DNA of 64,000 nt from Phoronis australis. Its lineage: Eukaryota; Phoronida; Phoronidae. Location of the stretch: positions 150,051 to 214,050 of the forward strand of contig NMRA01000128.1 in the NCBI GenBank assembly GCA_002633005.1. The letters run 5' to 3'. Shown one piece after another: positions 24,501 through 37,390 of the stretch. The notes under the pieces were generated by a model. That model saw nothing but the letters and a program-made list of their open reading frames with translations. It ran no database searches and was not told the DNA's origin. A program made the translations under genes and the position numbers. Within the stretch, counting starts at the first letter, position 1, and each line of letters starts with the position of its first letter.

Positions 24501-27500
24501 CGATTATGATGATGAAGGTGGCAATAATGAACAACATAACATTCATATGACTAGCGAAGATGTCAGAAGCAGTAAGAAATAGGCTACAGTCTTGTTACTA
24601 GAAGTTAAACCAACATCAATGCAGCAAGAGCGCTCAACAAAGGAACACCGCTATCAGAAAATATCAAATAATTCGAAAAATAGACGTCCTAGCGAAAAAT
24701 GGAAAATATCTTCTGAAAGCCCGTTCAAAGCTCTATCTAACATGTTAGTTTTGGAAAATTCCGTAAATATTTTGAAAAAATAGAAATTTTGCATTTTGTT
24801 TCGAAATTCAAAGTCAAATAATTCGAAAACGTTAAGTCTGAGAAAAAATTTGTTAGAGTTCATTTGAAAGGACATATCTCAGAGAATTTACATGCAAAAA
24901 TTCATGTCATTTTCTCTTCCTGTTTAAAGAGCCCCTCCCCCCCCCCTGCACGACTTAAAATGGGTCAAAATGTGCCTTTTTAGCAACAGATAATAGCGTG
25001 TCATAGAAAACTAACACCTGAAAAATTTAGAAGCAATTTGTCCTATAATGCGCCCTCTACAGGAGAAAACGTTTTTTTTGCCTGAAATCGAAGTGCACAT
25101 GAGCAATTGCCAATATTTCCGCCAGTGAGTAAACAATTTCCTGCACATCTGTAGCAAACAATGTCAGAGCAACATACTTGTCCGAATTCAGCCAAGTAAT
25201 TAATGTAGGTACAGTCCACAAGTTGATTATTCTACAGGATTGCTAAACTCTGTAATTAGACTTCACTGGGTGGCAGGTCAGTGAGAAGGTAGCACAGACA
25301 TATATTGAGCAGGCAACACAATACAACACCACAGGTAGGCAGCAGACAACACAATACAACACTGCAGGTAGGTAGCTCATTAAGCCACAGCTACAATGGC
25401 ACTCCTATCACTGTTGGCAAACTCACAATGAAGGAGGGGCTCATAGCACAGGGTTGTAACATACACTGCAGCAATCTTATCAAGAAGATAACAGGTATAG
25501 CAAAAGTTTTCAAGAGAAACATTTGGTCTCCATACAGGTGAGCCAACAGACTGGTGTTGATGGATATTAAACATAGACCAGGTGTCTAGACTCTACACTT
25601 TGAGAAAATTATCTTACATGAAAAGCAGGGGATTTGACATTTGAAGGTAACCATTTCACAGTTCCATGGAAAGAAGGGTTTCCTACACAGTTCAGTTGAG
25701 AGAGCTAAGTTCTAAGATCAATAACCTCTCCTCGAGACTGAACTCGAGAATTGACCAACCACGTGCACACTGAGAGAAAACCTTTGAAGTTCAAGCAATG
25801 TGAATGACTTACAACTTACAAGTTGTGTCAAGAGGACAGTGTGATAGTCTCTGGCCAAGCTTCATCACAATCACGCAAAATGGAAAAACGTCTCTACATG
25901 AACCAAGTGCACTGTCCAAAACCATTTCAAACGAAGTGAGCTACTACTACTTCAAGAATGTCAAGTGTTCCCAAGTTCTAAACTCATCAACTCTTCTGGA
26001 CGGATCCTTGTGAATGGGAAATGTCATAAGTTCTGAACTCATCAACCACCACATGAAAACATTCTGTAGCCGATAATCACAAAACACAAAAGTCTCAATT
26101 TAAAACCATTTCTGCTAAGCACAATTTCCAGCCCATTAAATATCAAGACGAAACATTTTAATTCCAACATTCAGTCCTTTGCAATTTGTTAAAAACAGTT
26201 GCCATTTTAGAGCAAACCACCTACCTTTACTGGCACACCGGCTGTCCCATACCATGATATGTCCATCACGCGACCCACTGGCAAAGACATCTAAGAGTAG
26301 AAATCAAGAGAATAGTCCACATCACTCCTTAAAAACCATCTACACACAACTAGAAAGACCTCTTCTCAGCCTCAACCAGTCAGGTAAAGAGATGGCCAAT
26401 CCTTACAATGGTCCCTATGTCACAGAATACTAAAGATGCTGGAGGGAAAGGTTTATGCCAGAGGGAGCTCTCAACAAACCCAACTGTCAATGGTCAATCC
26501 TTACAATGCTCCTTATATATCAGGGAATTATAAATTAACAATAAATGCTAACCACAATGTTCAGGAGAGGTCCAGGAGAAGACACCTCATCTCAGCAAAC
26601 CAAACTGTAGAGTAGAGATGATCAATTCAAACAATGGTTCCTATATCAGGAAACCATAATCTAACACTGGTCATTAGTTGGGATGAGAGAGAGCAGAGGG
26701 CATGAGTACAAAGGCATGGTAGGCTTGAACTGTGTTACGCCTATTGTGGAACACTATATAACAGTCTGAGTACAATATACATAGCTAGTTGGAGTGGATG
26801 GGCAATACAATACATTCTGTATTCATGGGTATTCGAGTGTGAAAAGGAGGGAAACAGGGTAACACTGCTAGCTGATATAGCCAACAGATTACTGAAGCTC
26901 ACAAGACAAACACAGAACAGTCAGACTGTTAAAACATGACACTTTTGACCTTTATGAAACATTTCAGATTCTATACAGAGATGTCGACAGGTAGAAATGA
27001 GTATGTGCTCTCCTACACATGTCAATACTTTAAAACACTAAATAACTTGGAGGCTGAGTGACAACAGTTCCCCTATCAGTAGGCACATGCACGTCTACCA
27101 TTCTTATATTAAGACTAAGCAGTGTTTCAACCTCATTCTTCATAAAAGACCATGATTTTCAACACTAGGCCAGTATGTACCATCCATGGAACAATAGAAA
27201 GTGACACTAACAGCCCGGCCAAGAGACCAAATCCTAGTTCTGCATTCACATCCACTGACCAGCAAAGACTGTGCCCAATAGGGAGTATAACAGTGTCTCC
27301 TTAATGGAAGGAAATGCAAAAGCAAAATGTGGGCCCTCTCCTTGGCTGTTTTCATTACTTATAGTGTATGGTAGTACAAATCCCCCAAGTACACAGTAAT
27401 TAACGAGGAAATGTCACAAGATAACCAGGGATCCGCATGCTTTACTGCAGGTAATATCAAAACTGGTACCTTTTCCCTTTTTAAGGAATGCACAGAAAGC

Positions 27501-30500
27501 AGTGCGGGTTTATTTACCTTTACTTCCAAGCTGGAAGTTGACAGTTTTCACACTGCTCACGTGCCCTTTGAAAACGCACAGCTTCTCTTTGCTCGTTACA
27601 TCCCAAAACGCCACAGTCTGATCACCGGATGCCGTCAACAATTTGTTGTCTTGTTGTGTCCAGGCAATATCAAACACAGCATTCGAGTGGGCCATCCAAT
27701 CTAAACAAATCAACATCACTTCATTCAATACAAACATTTCAGAATGACTTGTCTTAACAGCAGGAACACATTTCAAGTATTAAGATGCTTTACCGACGCA
27801 TCGATGTAAATTGCAAAAGTTAAGAAGAGGATTTCCATTAGCTTTGGTAGTTAACAAACGTCGAAGTATTTACTAGGTGGCGCTATGGGCATCAAAGTTA
27901 TTGAAAGGTGGCAGTAACATGAGCAGTCAACACATTGTTGACAACAGCACTGACTGACCCCAGCAAAAACCTTGGATAACATTAAAGACGCTTTGACGTT
28001 TCTGAGTTAAATCCACCTGTTTACTGTGAAGTAAACTTAACCTCATTGACAAGCTTGTGTACTTAGCTAAATATCTACAAAACTATAGATATTAAGTCAG
28101 CAATTTAGAAAGCCTTAGAATTTTAGTTTTTATTGTAGACAAATCTGTCGTTAATTTGGTCATGAAACATATTTTTAATGAAATTTATCAAAAAAAAATA
28201 ATAGCAAAACTACGGTATCGATAACACAACCAAATTTCATTTGATATAAATGTTCTAGATGAAATCTCAAAAACAATTTTCTAAACTATCATTTAGTTTT
28301 CACTTTTGCAAATTTTGTTGATTTTTCAAATAAACCATAGTCATATTTTTGATAACCCCTCAATAAAACGCTGAACATTTGAAAACAATTCCTTACAGGG
28401 TTTCTAGAACACAGCATAAAACGTATCTGGAAGTTTCATTTGAATCTGAACAGCCATTTCCGAGATATTATCTCTGAAGTTAACTTGGTCCATTTTTGCC
28501 AGGGCCTTACATAGCCTTTAGTGAGAACTCTTAAGCAAAAAAATAATTCATGACTTATTAATGCTATTTGATTAGGCATTCCCATAACAGACTAACCAAA
28601 GTTGTTTAAAATGTGAACTTAATTCCATATCAAGACTGACTAGCAATTGTCAAATCCTTTGCAAAACTGAGCAGGCTACGATTGCTAAGCTTTACCAACA
28701 GAAAAGACTTCTGCATACTATACCTCATATAGCACTTCTAGACAAAACTTAACTCGTCCCATCTCCAACTTACATGAACTAAGAGACTCGTCTCCATTCT
28801 TGTTCGTGTTGAACAAGCGGACACAGCCATCTTCATCAGCCACAGCAAGGACATGCTCAGCGCTGGGAACTGAAACAAAAGACAACTTTTCTGCCTGGAT
28901 GCACTCAACTATAGACACATTTATGAGGCACACTTGACATAGAACAGTTGACACGGAACAGCGGATCAGGCGCAAGTTTGTGTATAAACACCACCGACAC
29001 GGAGCAAATGACAATGCAGCAGCCATTTTTGACATCGGTTTCAAGGTACCTAAACTACATGGTCAACGGACTTATAAACACGGGCACGGACGCATGAACA
29101 CGACTCACGGACCTGAAAACACGGGACACGGACTCCGTTCACGAGGAAACACGGTTAACGGACCGCCAAACACGGGTCACGGACTCATCGGCTTCCTGGG
29201 TCAGCTGACGTCTCCATTTGTCCGTAAACTGTGTTTGGCGGTCCGTTAACCGTGTTTCCTCGGGAATATGAGTCCGTGTTCCGTGTATTTGGGTGCGTGG
29301 ATCGTGTTTTGTGAGTCCGTTCCCGTGTTTGTGAGTCAGTGGACGGTGTTTGCAGGTCCGTGAGTCGTGTTCATGCGTCCGTGGGCCGTGTTTATGAGTC
29401 CGTTAACCGTGTAGTTTAGGTACCTTGGGTTTGAGAGGAATAGAGCAACTTGCTCCAGTGTCAATTACATGTCTCAACACAAACTGAGGTACGGTGGAAC
29501 TCGTGGAAGGGATCATTCTTGATCGCACATGCTCAACAGCGTACATAAGGGACATCATATTGTTTTGTGTGATCATCACGGTTAATCTGAACACACGCAG
29601 ACTTTCGCATAATTGACTTACGGTGTAAATGCGACTGAAGTAGAGCAACTCGTGCTGTGTCAAGTGTTCCACGTGTGAAAACGTCTTATGTTCCGTACAT
29701 CTTCTGCGTACTTGATTGCCCTTTCTTATGCTGATTTAGTTTCACCATTAAATCAAATCGAAAGTGACCTATCATGTAATTCTCAATATTATCGAAAATA
29801 TCTCAGAAAACTGTAGCAGCGTTTTCGAGACTTCTGAATTTTTATATTAAAGAAAACTTGGACACGTTGATACTATGGTTTTGCTACCGCGGTACCTTCC
29901 TTTCTTGGCAAATTTTACTAAAAAAAACATGGTCACATGTCCTAGCTAATTAAATTTTACAGGCTTTCTATCTTCAAAAAATATACTTTAATTGAATTAA
30001 AATNCCCCCGCCGTAAGCCAGGGATAGGGGGAACCCGTGCCCTATTTTTTTAGGTCAACATCATGAATACTTGTGGCTGGCGTACCCATGGAGTATCTCT
30101 GGGATAGGGGAACCTCTTCCTAAACTTTTTAGGTCAAAATAAAACCCATAATGGGTGACATCCCATCCAACGTACTAGGTAATTTTAGAATCAGTAATAA
30201 CATACTACTTTGACATTGATCATCAGTTTTTCTTTTCTTTTCTTAAGGCAAACGTTTTTACTTATGGTACATTATGAAAAGGAACTGTGCATGACATGAA
30301 TAATAAAAAGTTCCGTCTGTGTAATTGTATTTTATCAAATGCGGGGGTTGAAAAAAGAGAAAGAAAGTATTTGGGTAATAATGTTTTGAAAATGGCTAAA
30401 AGTTTTCAGATGCTTTAGCCATTTTTCCTAATACCTTGAAAAGTGCGAGCCTAGCATAATATCCATGTTTCACAGCAATACCACCAGCCATTTCTGAAAT

Positions 30501-33500
30501 ATCATCTACCCAAGTCAACCAAAATCTGGACATTTTTCTGTGGTAGTACCTAACCTTAACAGGATTACCTAGACAGGACTTGTATAGCCTCATTTGGTGC
30601 AGGGTACAAGGCCCAGTGTTAAGACCAAAGCAGACAGTCTTTACTAAATAATGGAATTGGTAAGAGTACCTAACAAGTCACAGTGCTGAGACTTAAATTC
30701 ACAAGTACACAATATCCCTTCAACTCAAGTTTGAATGGACCTCATCAAACAATCAATTGTTGACTCTAGGAATAACCTCAAAGTGGCAAAGAGGAATTTA
30801 AGAACCCAAAATAGATTTATTACATAACATTAGGCAAGGTGAGGAAACCGCCACATGAATGTGTACACCATCTGTCACCAACCAAGACCAATAACAGTCC
30901 TTGTATACATCAACGGACTATTTAAACCATCACAGACACTCCACACTTGGAGTAGTAAATCACATGACCTCATCAATAGAATTTGGCTGTAGGTTTTGCG
31001 GCAAGACCATTTTCACCTTTTAGGTGGAAAAATTTTGTTCTATGAACTAAAGCTTTGATAGCTTGCTAAGAAAATGCAGTTATAGTACTGCCATACAAAG
31101 TACTTATGGATCACCTCCCTTGATAACGCTTAGTTCTAAAGTTTGACAATTTGCAAGGTGGCGGCCTACATCAAGTGTTGAACCTTACCTGTACAGAACT
31201 GACACGCGAATGGTGGCACCCAGGCCTGAAAACAAAAAAGATCAACTTCATAACAGTCACCATCAGAACTTATAACAGATGATTACAGATAACAAAGCAA
31301 ACATTACATCAACGCTGTTGGGTCAATGTTTTTGTAAAGAGAAAAACCAAGGCAATGCATACCTCAAGCATATTCACCTGATCTCTTTGTTATGTTGATT
31401 AAGCATTTTTGTCATATTACTCAGACACTGGGCAGTAGAGTAGCAGATTTAAGGCCTTTTCACACTAACTTAACTCTGGTATAAGAAGAGCATTGAAGTA
31501 AACTGAGAAGTAAATTTGAACTGTTCATACCAGCTTTGTTAGTTAATGGCATCAAAGTGAACAATGAGTGACACACTCATCATCAAAGTAATTGCAATGT
31601 AGTGCCGATGAATCCCTTGTGCAGCTTTTTTATGAGACAATTGAAGATCTTTTACAATCCAGGACCAAAGATAACCGTTCATACTGACCGCAACTCCCCA
31701 AAACATTGATGGATCGGCGTTAGTATAAAAGGGCCTTTAGTGAAACACACTACACTAGCATAAGCTACATACATATCTGTGTTAGAACCAGGCTTCGATG
31801 ATTCGTCTGTTATTTCACACAAAAAAGAAACACCAATATTGTCATTTCCCAATTCTTTAAAAGGATAACTACCATGCTTCAAATAATAGCTATTTGATCG
31901 AGTGTAGTTAAACAGTGCAAAACGTGTTGAGAATGGTGGAGTTTTATTTTGTCACGAAATTTGACAAAATTTCACCTTTCTGTCAGTGCCTCATAGTGAA
32001 GTGTGAATAATTACCATAACAGCAAGGGGGCGCTAGACCACTGCTGTTTCACTAAATTTCATGAGTTAGCCACCAGTTCACAACTTTAATATCCTTATCA
32101 GTATACACTCCTTTTTCATGAGACGTAAAACAAACACTAATGTTCACCCTAAAATACTGTTTTTTACACAGGTCAGGTCTTATAAAATGAAGTAACTCTC
32201 ACACAATCAATAAGTTTAATTAGATAGGTGAAAGAAAGGTACTTAAAATGACCATGAGTATAAAAGCTATTACAGGAGTTAGTGTCTGCTGTCAGTGCAA
32301 AACATCACGAAAGGTCAAGTGCATTATTGGCTTGCACCATTTGGACAAGACAGTAATATTTCGATAAACAACTGACTGTGTATATAGAGCACACAATAAA
32401 AGTACTTCTTTGTCTTAACTAATTTAGCTTTGCACATTTGTAATGGTCTAAAATTTCTCACAATAATTATCTGGCACATGTAACCAGGACACACAGAGCA
32501 GAAATGTTTAAGTATCTTTTCTATTTTAAAATTTCAAAACTAAATCTTCAGTAGGCCTACTATGTAGTTCAACAGTAGTGACAATATTGACAGACCTTGG
32601 CTGCACGTCAAAAGTTCTCAACTGGTCAAAATACTTCAGAAAAACTACCAAAGCGATAAAACAATGCTGTTTATAAAATCCGTGATAAGTTGGTCCCAAT
32701 AGACGTGGTTACTCGGAGGTGTGCAGGACCTGTTTCTAAGCATCAAATCTGCATTTATTTGCTCTGTTATCAAGAGTACCAAGGTGTACAGACCCAGGCA
32801 GAACAAACACGCCTTTCATGGACCAGGACAAAGCGTGAAATGCCTTGACAGAAAATCGATACTGCTTGACAAGAGTGGAGAGCAGGTACAGCCCAACACA
32901 CTTGTTGATTCAAGCTGAATGCCAACAGTTTAACCATAGATAATTGGATGTTTAGCTTAATGGGATGGTGGCAAGCCATTTTTATAAGCTCAACACTCAA
33001 CAATGTCCTTGATTGACTTGAATGTGTTCAACTGAGCAGTTGAACCTTTATCACTTTAAAACAAAATATTACCTGTCATGAAAACCACATTTTTAGATCC
33101 ACAGCAGATTCCATAACACAACCCGTGAATGAGTTGCAGAGAGTGAGGGTTGACGATCCCCACTTTAAATGACTGTGAGATTGGCCTGGCTAGGTTGTTA
33201 TATGAGATGTTTCATTGTTTGACCTTGTTCCCTTCATTCTTAAGTAGGTAATGTAGTGAGCCATATGAATGAGGCATTACACACAGCCAGTTAAGAGATC
33301 CAATAGCGACAGAATAAAGGGGCTATTAATACCCACAGGAGGTGAACTGAAAACTTTGTGTGAGTAACACTGGCCAGGAAAATAATGACCAATCTCTGCT
33401 GGTTAGATAATCAAACTTTCAACTTAATGAACAACCCAGTTTCTTACAAGACAGAGCTAGCGTACCATACACGATTCCCTTAAACCATCATAAACTACAA

Positions 33501-34715
33501 GAAAAAACGCTGCATCAAAATTGACAAAATTAAAACTCATCAAACAGTTAACAACTACTCTCACATTCTTTTATCCGGCTGGACTTGAAAGACAACGCAA
33601 CTGGAGGTCAACGTGAATATAAAACGACACATGGCAGGTGAGACCTGGTGATTTATGAGCCCAATACTCCACTTTGTTAGGACCCACAAATACACCCAGG
33701 TACATTCACATAAATGCCACTTACCTCTTCTTCCCAACTTTCAAATATGTGCTGCTGGTCTTTCAAACACACAAACTTTTCCAAAAGGCCTTTGCAAGTC
33801 CAGGTGTAGCCTGAAATTGCACCAGTAACTAACAGTTGTATCCAGGTGCGCTGTGCATTTAAAACAACAAAATACTAACGTTTCCACAAGACACAATCAA
33901 AGCTTATATAACATCCATGGTGTTCTTGTTTGATTCTTTGAAGGGTTAGAGGAACTACCTGGCAGAGTGCCAGCTCTACATAAAGATAGTCACATTGACA
34001 GACAGTAACCAAAGGGTACTAGTCAAATCCAGTCTACAGCCTTCACAGAATATCCACTCAACTCATAATTCACAATACCAACCAGTTTAAAGCAAAAAAA
34101 GCAACAGGGCACCGGTTAAAATAATGAATATCCTCTCGATAAAAAACTTCAAGACATGCCTTATGTCTACATCCAAAACGATGTTAAGAAAGCAACTCTG
34201 GTTCAAATTATTCACCCACGACAGGAATTGCAATCTCATTCTTATACCATACTTCAGTCAATGTCAAACCAATACTGGAGAACTGGTTTAGGACATATCA
34301 ACCTGATCTCCGACTCCAGCTACAAAATACCCTAGTTATATTGTAACTCGATCCCTGTGTACAATCATGTCTCCAATATTAGCTATGTGGAAAATGGTAA
34401 ACTTTTGGTACAATTGCAGGGAAAATTAATTTTGAATTAGTTTGTAATACAGATAACATGCACATTTGTTTCACAAGAATTCCTAATATCATTTTTCCCT
34501 CAAGATCCCAATTAAGTATTTTTTTGTAATGTGCAGTTTGTTTTGCGAAGTGTGTTATAGTTTACAATTTGCCGATTCACATTTAAAGGGAATTTTCCCT
34601 TTTACGGCTGAAAAACACATGTTTAGGTCTAGGATTGTAGTTGGAACAGAACTCTCAAAGTTGACCAGGATTATGAAACAAAAAACAACACTCACCGATG
34701 TCTGCTTGCAATTCA
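15505..34715 (-). CDS. DTL: Denticleless/CDT2, CRL4 substrate receptor (N-terminus incomplete)
   Basis: Exons in transcript order: about 34715-34696 (5' limit uncertain), 33810-33725, 31225-31189, 28869-28774, 27700-27518, 26290-26225, 23123-22946, 22490-22387, 21779-21675, 17908-17706, 17343-17232, 16677-15887 and 15573-15505. All phases agree and give about 680 residues, against about 730 in human. The N-terminal half is a WD40 propeller. Landmarks are EHVLAVADEDGCVRLFNT, WMAHSNAVFDIAW, SGDQTVAFWD, YVKAAVSPDDQYLLSGSSDD and WCPTDTTK. Two WDxR motifs, VWDSR (exon 26225-26290) and VWDLR (exon 22387-22490), are the known DDB1 contact motifs. The C-terminal half is low-complexity, Ser/Pro/Lys-rich, ending in a PIP box. 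DTL directs CUL4-DDB1 to CDT1, p21 and SET8 on PCNA-loaded DNA in the nucleus. The start codon was not found. Confidence 0.95.
18780..19135 (-). pseudogene. LINE 3' fragment, copy 1
   Basis: The minus strand encodes a LINE C-terminal zinc-knuckle-like segment: RICGICCLGEIEDEPHF, then CRCP and a leucine-rich end, stopping at 18877. The element ends in an AATAAA-containing tail and (TTA)n near 18775-18800, typical of a LINE 3' end. It is 5' truncated, and at its upstream side passes into a 46 bp tandem array. The flanking bases 18650-18780 are also shared with copy 2, so the pair arose by segmental duplication. Confidence 0.75.
19111..19454. repeat. 46 bp minisatellite expanded from LINE coding sequence
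   Basis: Eight copies start at 19111, 19157, 19203, 19249, 19295, 19341, 19387 and 19433, exactly 46 bp apart and nearly identical. The last is cut by an ambiguous base at 19455. The unit occurs once only in LINE copy 2 (about 20001-20047), where it encodes part of NIEKGRHMGIPRGERI. Confidence 0.9.
19456..19607. mobile_element. Truncated DNA-transposon end with E2F-like motifs
   Basis: The right end, read inversely, starts GCAGGGCTCGACGCTATT and resembles hAT-type termini. The left end is lost at the ambiguous base. Repeated GCGACCTGG words occur. TTTTGGCGCG at 19470-19479 and ATGGCGGGAAAA at 19485-19496 match the E2F consensus in opposite orientations. Confidence 0.45.
19608..20255 (-). pseudogene. 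LINE 3' fragment, copy 2, with duplicated flank
   Basis: The frame 20255-19785 (156 codons) holds a longer part of the same LINE C-terminus: FRCSCHSLNIEKGRH, then RICGICCLGEIEDEPHF, then a CRC motif. About 60 bases near the 3' end present in copy 1 are missing, so the end reads MALRV then stop. The (TTA)n tail and flank at 19608-19745 match copy 1 at about 97 percent. Confidence 0.75.
20322..21512 (+). repeat. Four scattered copies of GGCCGGGACAAGTGCAAT
   Basis: Copies start at 20322, 21002, 21235 and 21486. At three of them a TATTGC word follows about 17-20 bases later. The sequences between copies do not align well. Confidence 0.6.
20494..20814. repeat. 46 bp minisatellite, seven copies
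   Basis: Units begin CAGTCAACTTGGCCCAGGGA or a close variant at 20494, 20540, 20585, 20631, 20677, 20723 and 20769, with a partial eighth near 20813. The units are more diverged than in the 19.1 kb array and unrelated to it in sequence. It lies in the same DTL intron. Confidence 0.85.
23268..23366. repeat. Short inverted repeat in a DTL intron
   Basis: CCCCTAAACTCCA at 23268-23280 is exactly inverted at 23354-23366, with partial pairing further in. Confidence 0.5.
23696..23953 (+). repeat. Three tandem copies of a ~89 bp unit
   Basis: Copies begin near 23696, 23784 and 23874, each starting CAGTTCACTAAAGGACCAGC or similar, with CACTTGTGGGTTTC in the middle. Just upstream, a 32 bp duplication around TATTCTAGCATTACCAT occurs at about 23585-23647. 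Confidence 0.75.
24310..24593 (+). repeat. 146 bp direct duplication with GAT-rich core
   Basis: ACTTGGCGAAATTAA starts at 24310 and again at 24456. Each copy has a GATGATGA-rich core and ends GAAATAGGCTACAGTCTT. Confidence 0.75.
29042..29427. mobile_element. Fold-back element with 5 bp target duplication
   Basis: The whole 386 bp is two inverted arms around a ~40 bp spacer near 29190-29228. The ends CAAGGTACCTAAACTAC are exact inverse copies, and GGTTT stands outside both (29037-29041 and 29428-29432). Within the arms a ~20 bp word of the type AACACGGNNCACGGACNN repeats four to five times. It lies in the DTL intron between exons 28774-28869 and 31189-31225. Confidence 0.85.
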
Positions 34716-34766
34716 CTGAAATCATGGCTGGTGACTTGGCCAGATAAATATTGTAAACATTCGGGT

Positions 34767-34925
34767 TAACACCCTGGGCGGTTAAATTTTCGAACCCAAA
34801 AATTTGGGGGGTGGGTGGTTAACCAGACATGGGCCATTAAATGCGAAATTTCAAGAAATTGCCGGTGGGCGGTTAACCGAACATGGCCGCTTATTATGAC
34901 AGACAACCACCCTGGGCGGTTAATC
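34767..34925. repeat. Repeat with GGGCGGTTAA words
   Basis: CCTGGGCGGTTAA occurs near 34773 and 34911, and GGTGGGCGGTTAACCGAACATGG near 34862. The words are related to GGGCGGT-AAGCCGAGCATGG in the inverse strand of the 35.6-37.0 kb element. It lies just upstream of the DTL 5' end. Confidence 0.5.
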
Positions 34926-35596
34926 TCACATCACGATCCGAGTCCCCACAGGTATTGGGAACGCGTAACACTTGCAAAGAGCCTTATCGTCATGAAATAC
35001 GTACCCTGCGCACTCTAACTAACACAGTTTCGAATTTGTGGACAGTGGTCAAGTTCTGAATGTTTGTATAGAAAGTATGCTGCATAGTTCAGCACCTCAG
35101 ATAAGAACGATTATTGCGAATTCTACTCTTAATTTCACTATACTTCGCAGACATTGGTGAACATGTTCACCAACGCAGCAGGCGGTAGCTGCGCTGTCAT
35201 TTTAACCCAGTTGTAGTGATGCGCTGACCCATTTTTCCTGTTTGATTAGTGCGCACGTGCAAGCTTCACGTGTTGCAGAGGTCACAGCATAGATTAAATT
35301 TATGGTTGAAGTCCTGAGTGCTAGCTGTCCAAGTTCTGAGCAAAAAAGCAGTTTTAATATTAGTTGTAATATAAGTTTGAAAACTTCATTCAGATTTAAT
35401 TGTTTTTAGCGCTTGTGATGCTCATGTTCGAGACTCCATGACTCAATGAATTTGTTAAGGTATGGTTTACATGCGGCTGTCTTATTCCGGCGCTGCGCAC
35501 TTCCCGTAGCGCGAAACATGCTACGGTACACAATGACAACAAAAATAGCAGGCAAGCGGACATGAGACAGTTGTCAATCAAAACATAACGTACTCG

Positions 35597-37035
35597 TCCA
35601 GGTTACCACCCATTTTCAATTTTTCATTTTTAAGCGCCCATGCTCGGCTTACCGCCTACCCCCAATTTTTTATGATTGTGACCTCCTTAAAAGTGTGTGT
35701 GCTTTTTTGAACGTTTGTTTCGCAAAACTAAGATTCCAAAACATGCGCAACTCGCTTTTAAACCTTTCAATGACAATCAATCAGTTTTAGTGGAACCGGA
35801 AACTTGCTTTACTATGGTGGTAAAATACCCGTATTCTCATGCACTTTACTGAAGGACACAATTGTTTCCTTTGGCTCACGCACGGAACTCATGTCAGCAT
35901 GTACTGATCATTGAGACAGCACTTGTCGAATGTATTTCATTGCCATGATAGAACCAACAAAGCGGTACTTGAAAAGAATTTCAAGTCCGTGGTCTACCTT
36001 TCTGGATTCCCCATGACAGTACACGAAACATCACCACCCTGAGCAATGAAATAAAAAAAAACACAAGCGCACTCGGCTGGTTCATGACCAACGATTTTGG
36101 AAACTTCACCGACATTATTTTGGACGCAATGTTTTGAATACAAGCAGATACGGACCATTGTTCCGTGTCTTTTTTAAACGCATGTTTTTAATGACTCAGT
36201 CGTGACCCCAAAATGGAAGTGCCCAACCAAAAGCAAAAGCGCAAGAAATCAAATTGTAATTAAGCGCAAGTCGAACATTCTATCCACATTTATATGGTCA
36301 AAAACTTATTTTTTGAACTCTTGATTTGCCTGTTGACTTTTTACATAATTGCGTATTTGCTTTTTTATATGTGATTATGCTTCATTATTTTCGCAGCCGA
36401 CTGACCACCCCCATTGCTTAATAGTAGTATGGTGATTGTTGAGTAGTGCTTTGATGAATTCTGGGAGGTGGGTGTTGACTGTTCAATACAGAAATATACA
36501 GACAATGTATACAAAATGTTACATTGTTCGAACTAGGTTCAAAGTATTTAGAAGAAAGACCAGCTGTCAATCATTAGCACGTTTTGTTGCAGCACATCTT
36601 TACAAAATCACCTGCTTCCCCTAGCAATACATGACGATCTAGCGTAGTCTTGCGTGATCTTGCTTTTCTCTCAAGAAACTTGTCCTACTGAAGGCACGTC
36701 TATCTGTCAGAATGCCTTAGTTCCAAGACAAGACGAGCAGAGACCGAGGTACATAAAGACCCAATCATGCTCGGGACCACGGTGCCACTGTATTGTGTGC
36801 GCTATTTCACTTCAGCCCGTCGAAGTCTGTTACTTCAATCCACAAACGTATATTTTAATTGACACGTTTGAAGTCCAACGTCAGTGTAGCTCAGTAAGGG
36901 TAAAATCGGTCCTTTGTAGAGTAAGCACCCACTCCCGACTTTTCAAAAATTTTGATTTTAACCGCCCATGCTCGGCTTACCGCCCACCCCGTTTTTTAGA
37001 TTCCCAATTTAAGCACCCTAGGTGGTAACCTGGAC
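35597..37035. mobile_element. Element bounded by GTCCAGGTTACCACC inverted ends
   Basis: The left end GTCCAGGTTACCACC at 35597 is inverted exactly at 37021-37035. Just inside each end, the same strand carries CGCCCATGCTCGGCTTACCGCC (near 35635 and near 36962) as a direct repeat. A palindrome-ended MITE split by about 1.3 kb of inserted sequence would explain this. Confidence 0.6.
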
Positions 37036-37251
37036 GACCGCAACATCATTACTCAAGAACAAGTACTTGCTTAAGATTTTATTTTAAAAAAAATACTAAT
37101 AACTTTGACTGAAGTCCGAGGGAAAATTAGTTTGTACACGCAAGGTGTCGGTAAAAATAATTCATAGACAAAGTCCGAATTATTCGGCACCCCTGTTTTG
37201 CTATGCGACTAGTGACGACATCTAACCAGCAATGCGTCCTTACCAGCCTCC

Positions 37252-37390
37252 CATTCAGTAACGCTAGGATCTTGCTAAAAAGCAATACTTCGCGAGATTA
37301 CATGAGATATTGCCATGTATTTAGAATAAAAGTATGTGACTTTGGCTAGATTTTAGCCAAGACCTAGAGTAGTTCCTAGCGTTACTGAAC
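37252..37390. repeat. Short element with GTTCAGTAACGCTAGG-type inverted ends
   Basis: ATTCAGTAACGCTAGGATCT near 37252 is inverted as CTAGCGTTACTGAACG near 37376. A related single end occurs near 54185. Confidence 0.55.

Noticed and set aside
34696-34725. ATG-started frame MISVNCKQTS as the DTL start
   Set aside because: It ends in phase 0 at the donor, while the next exon needs phase 1. Joining them gives a stop after 16 codons. The in-frame reading is ...SELQADIG without an ATG, so the true start lies elsewhere.
36654-37028. Plus-strand open frame of 124 codons
   Set aside because: It lies inside the inverted-repeat element and reads through its terminal words. No family resemblance or splice context.
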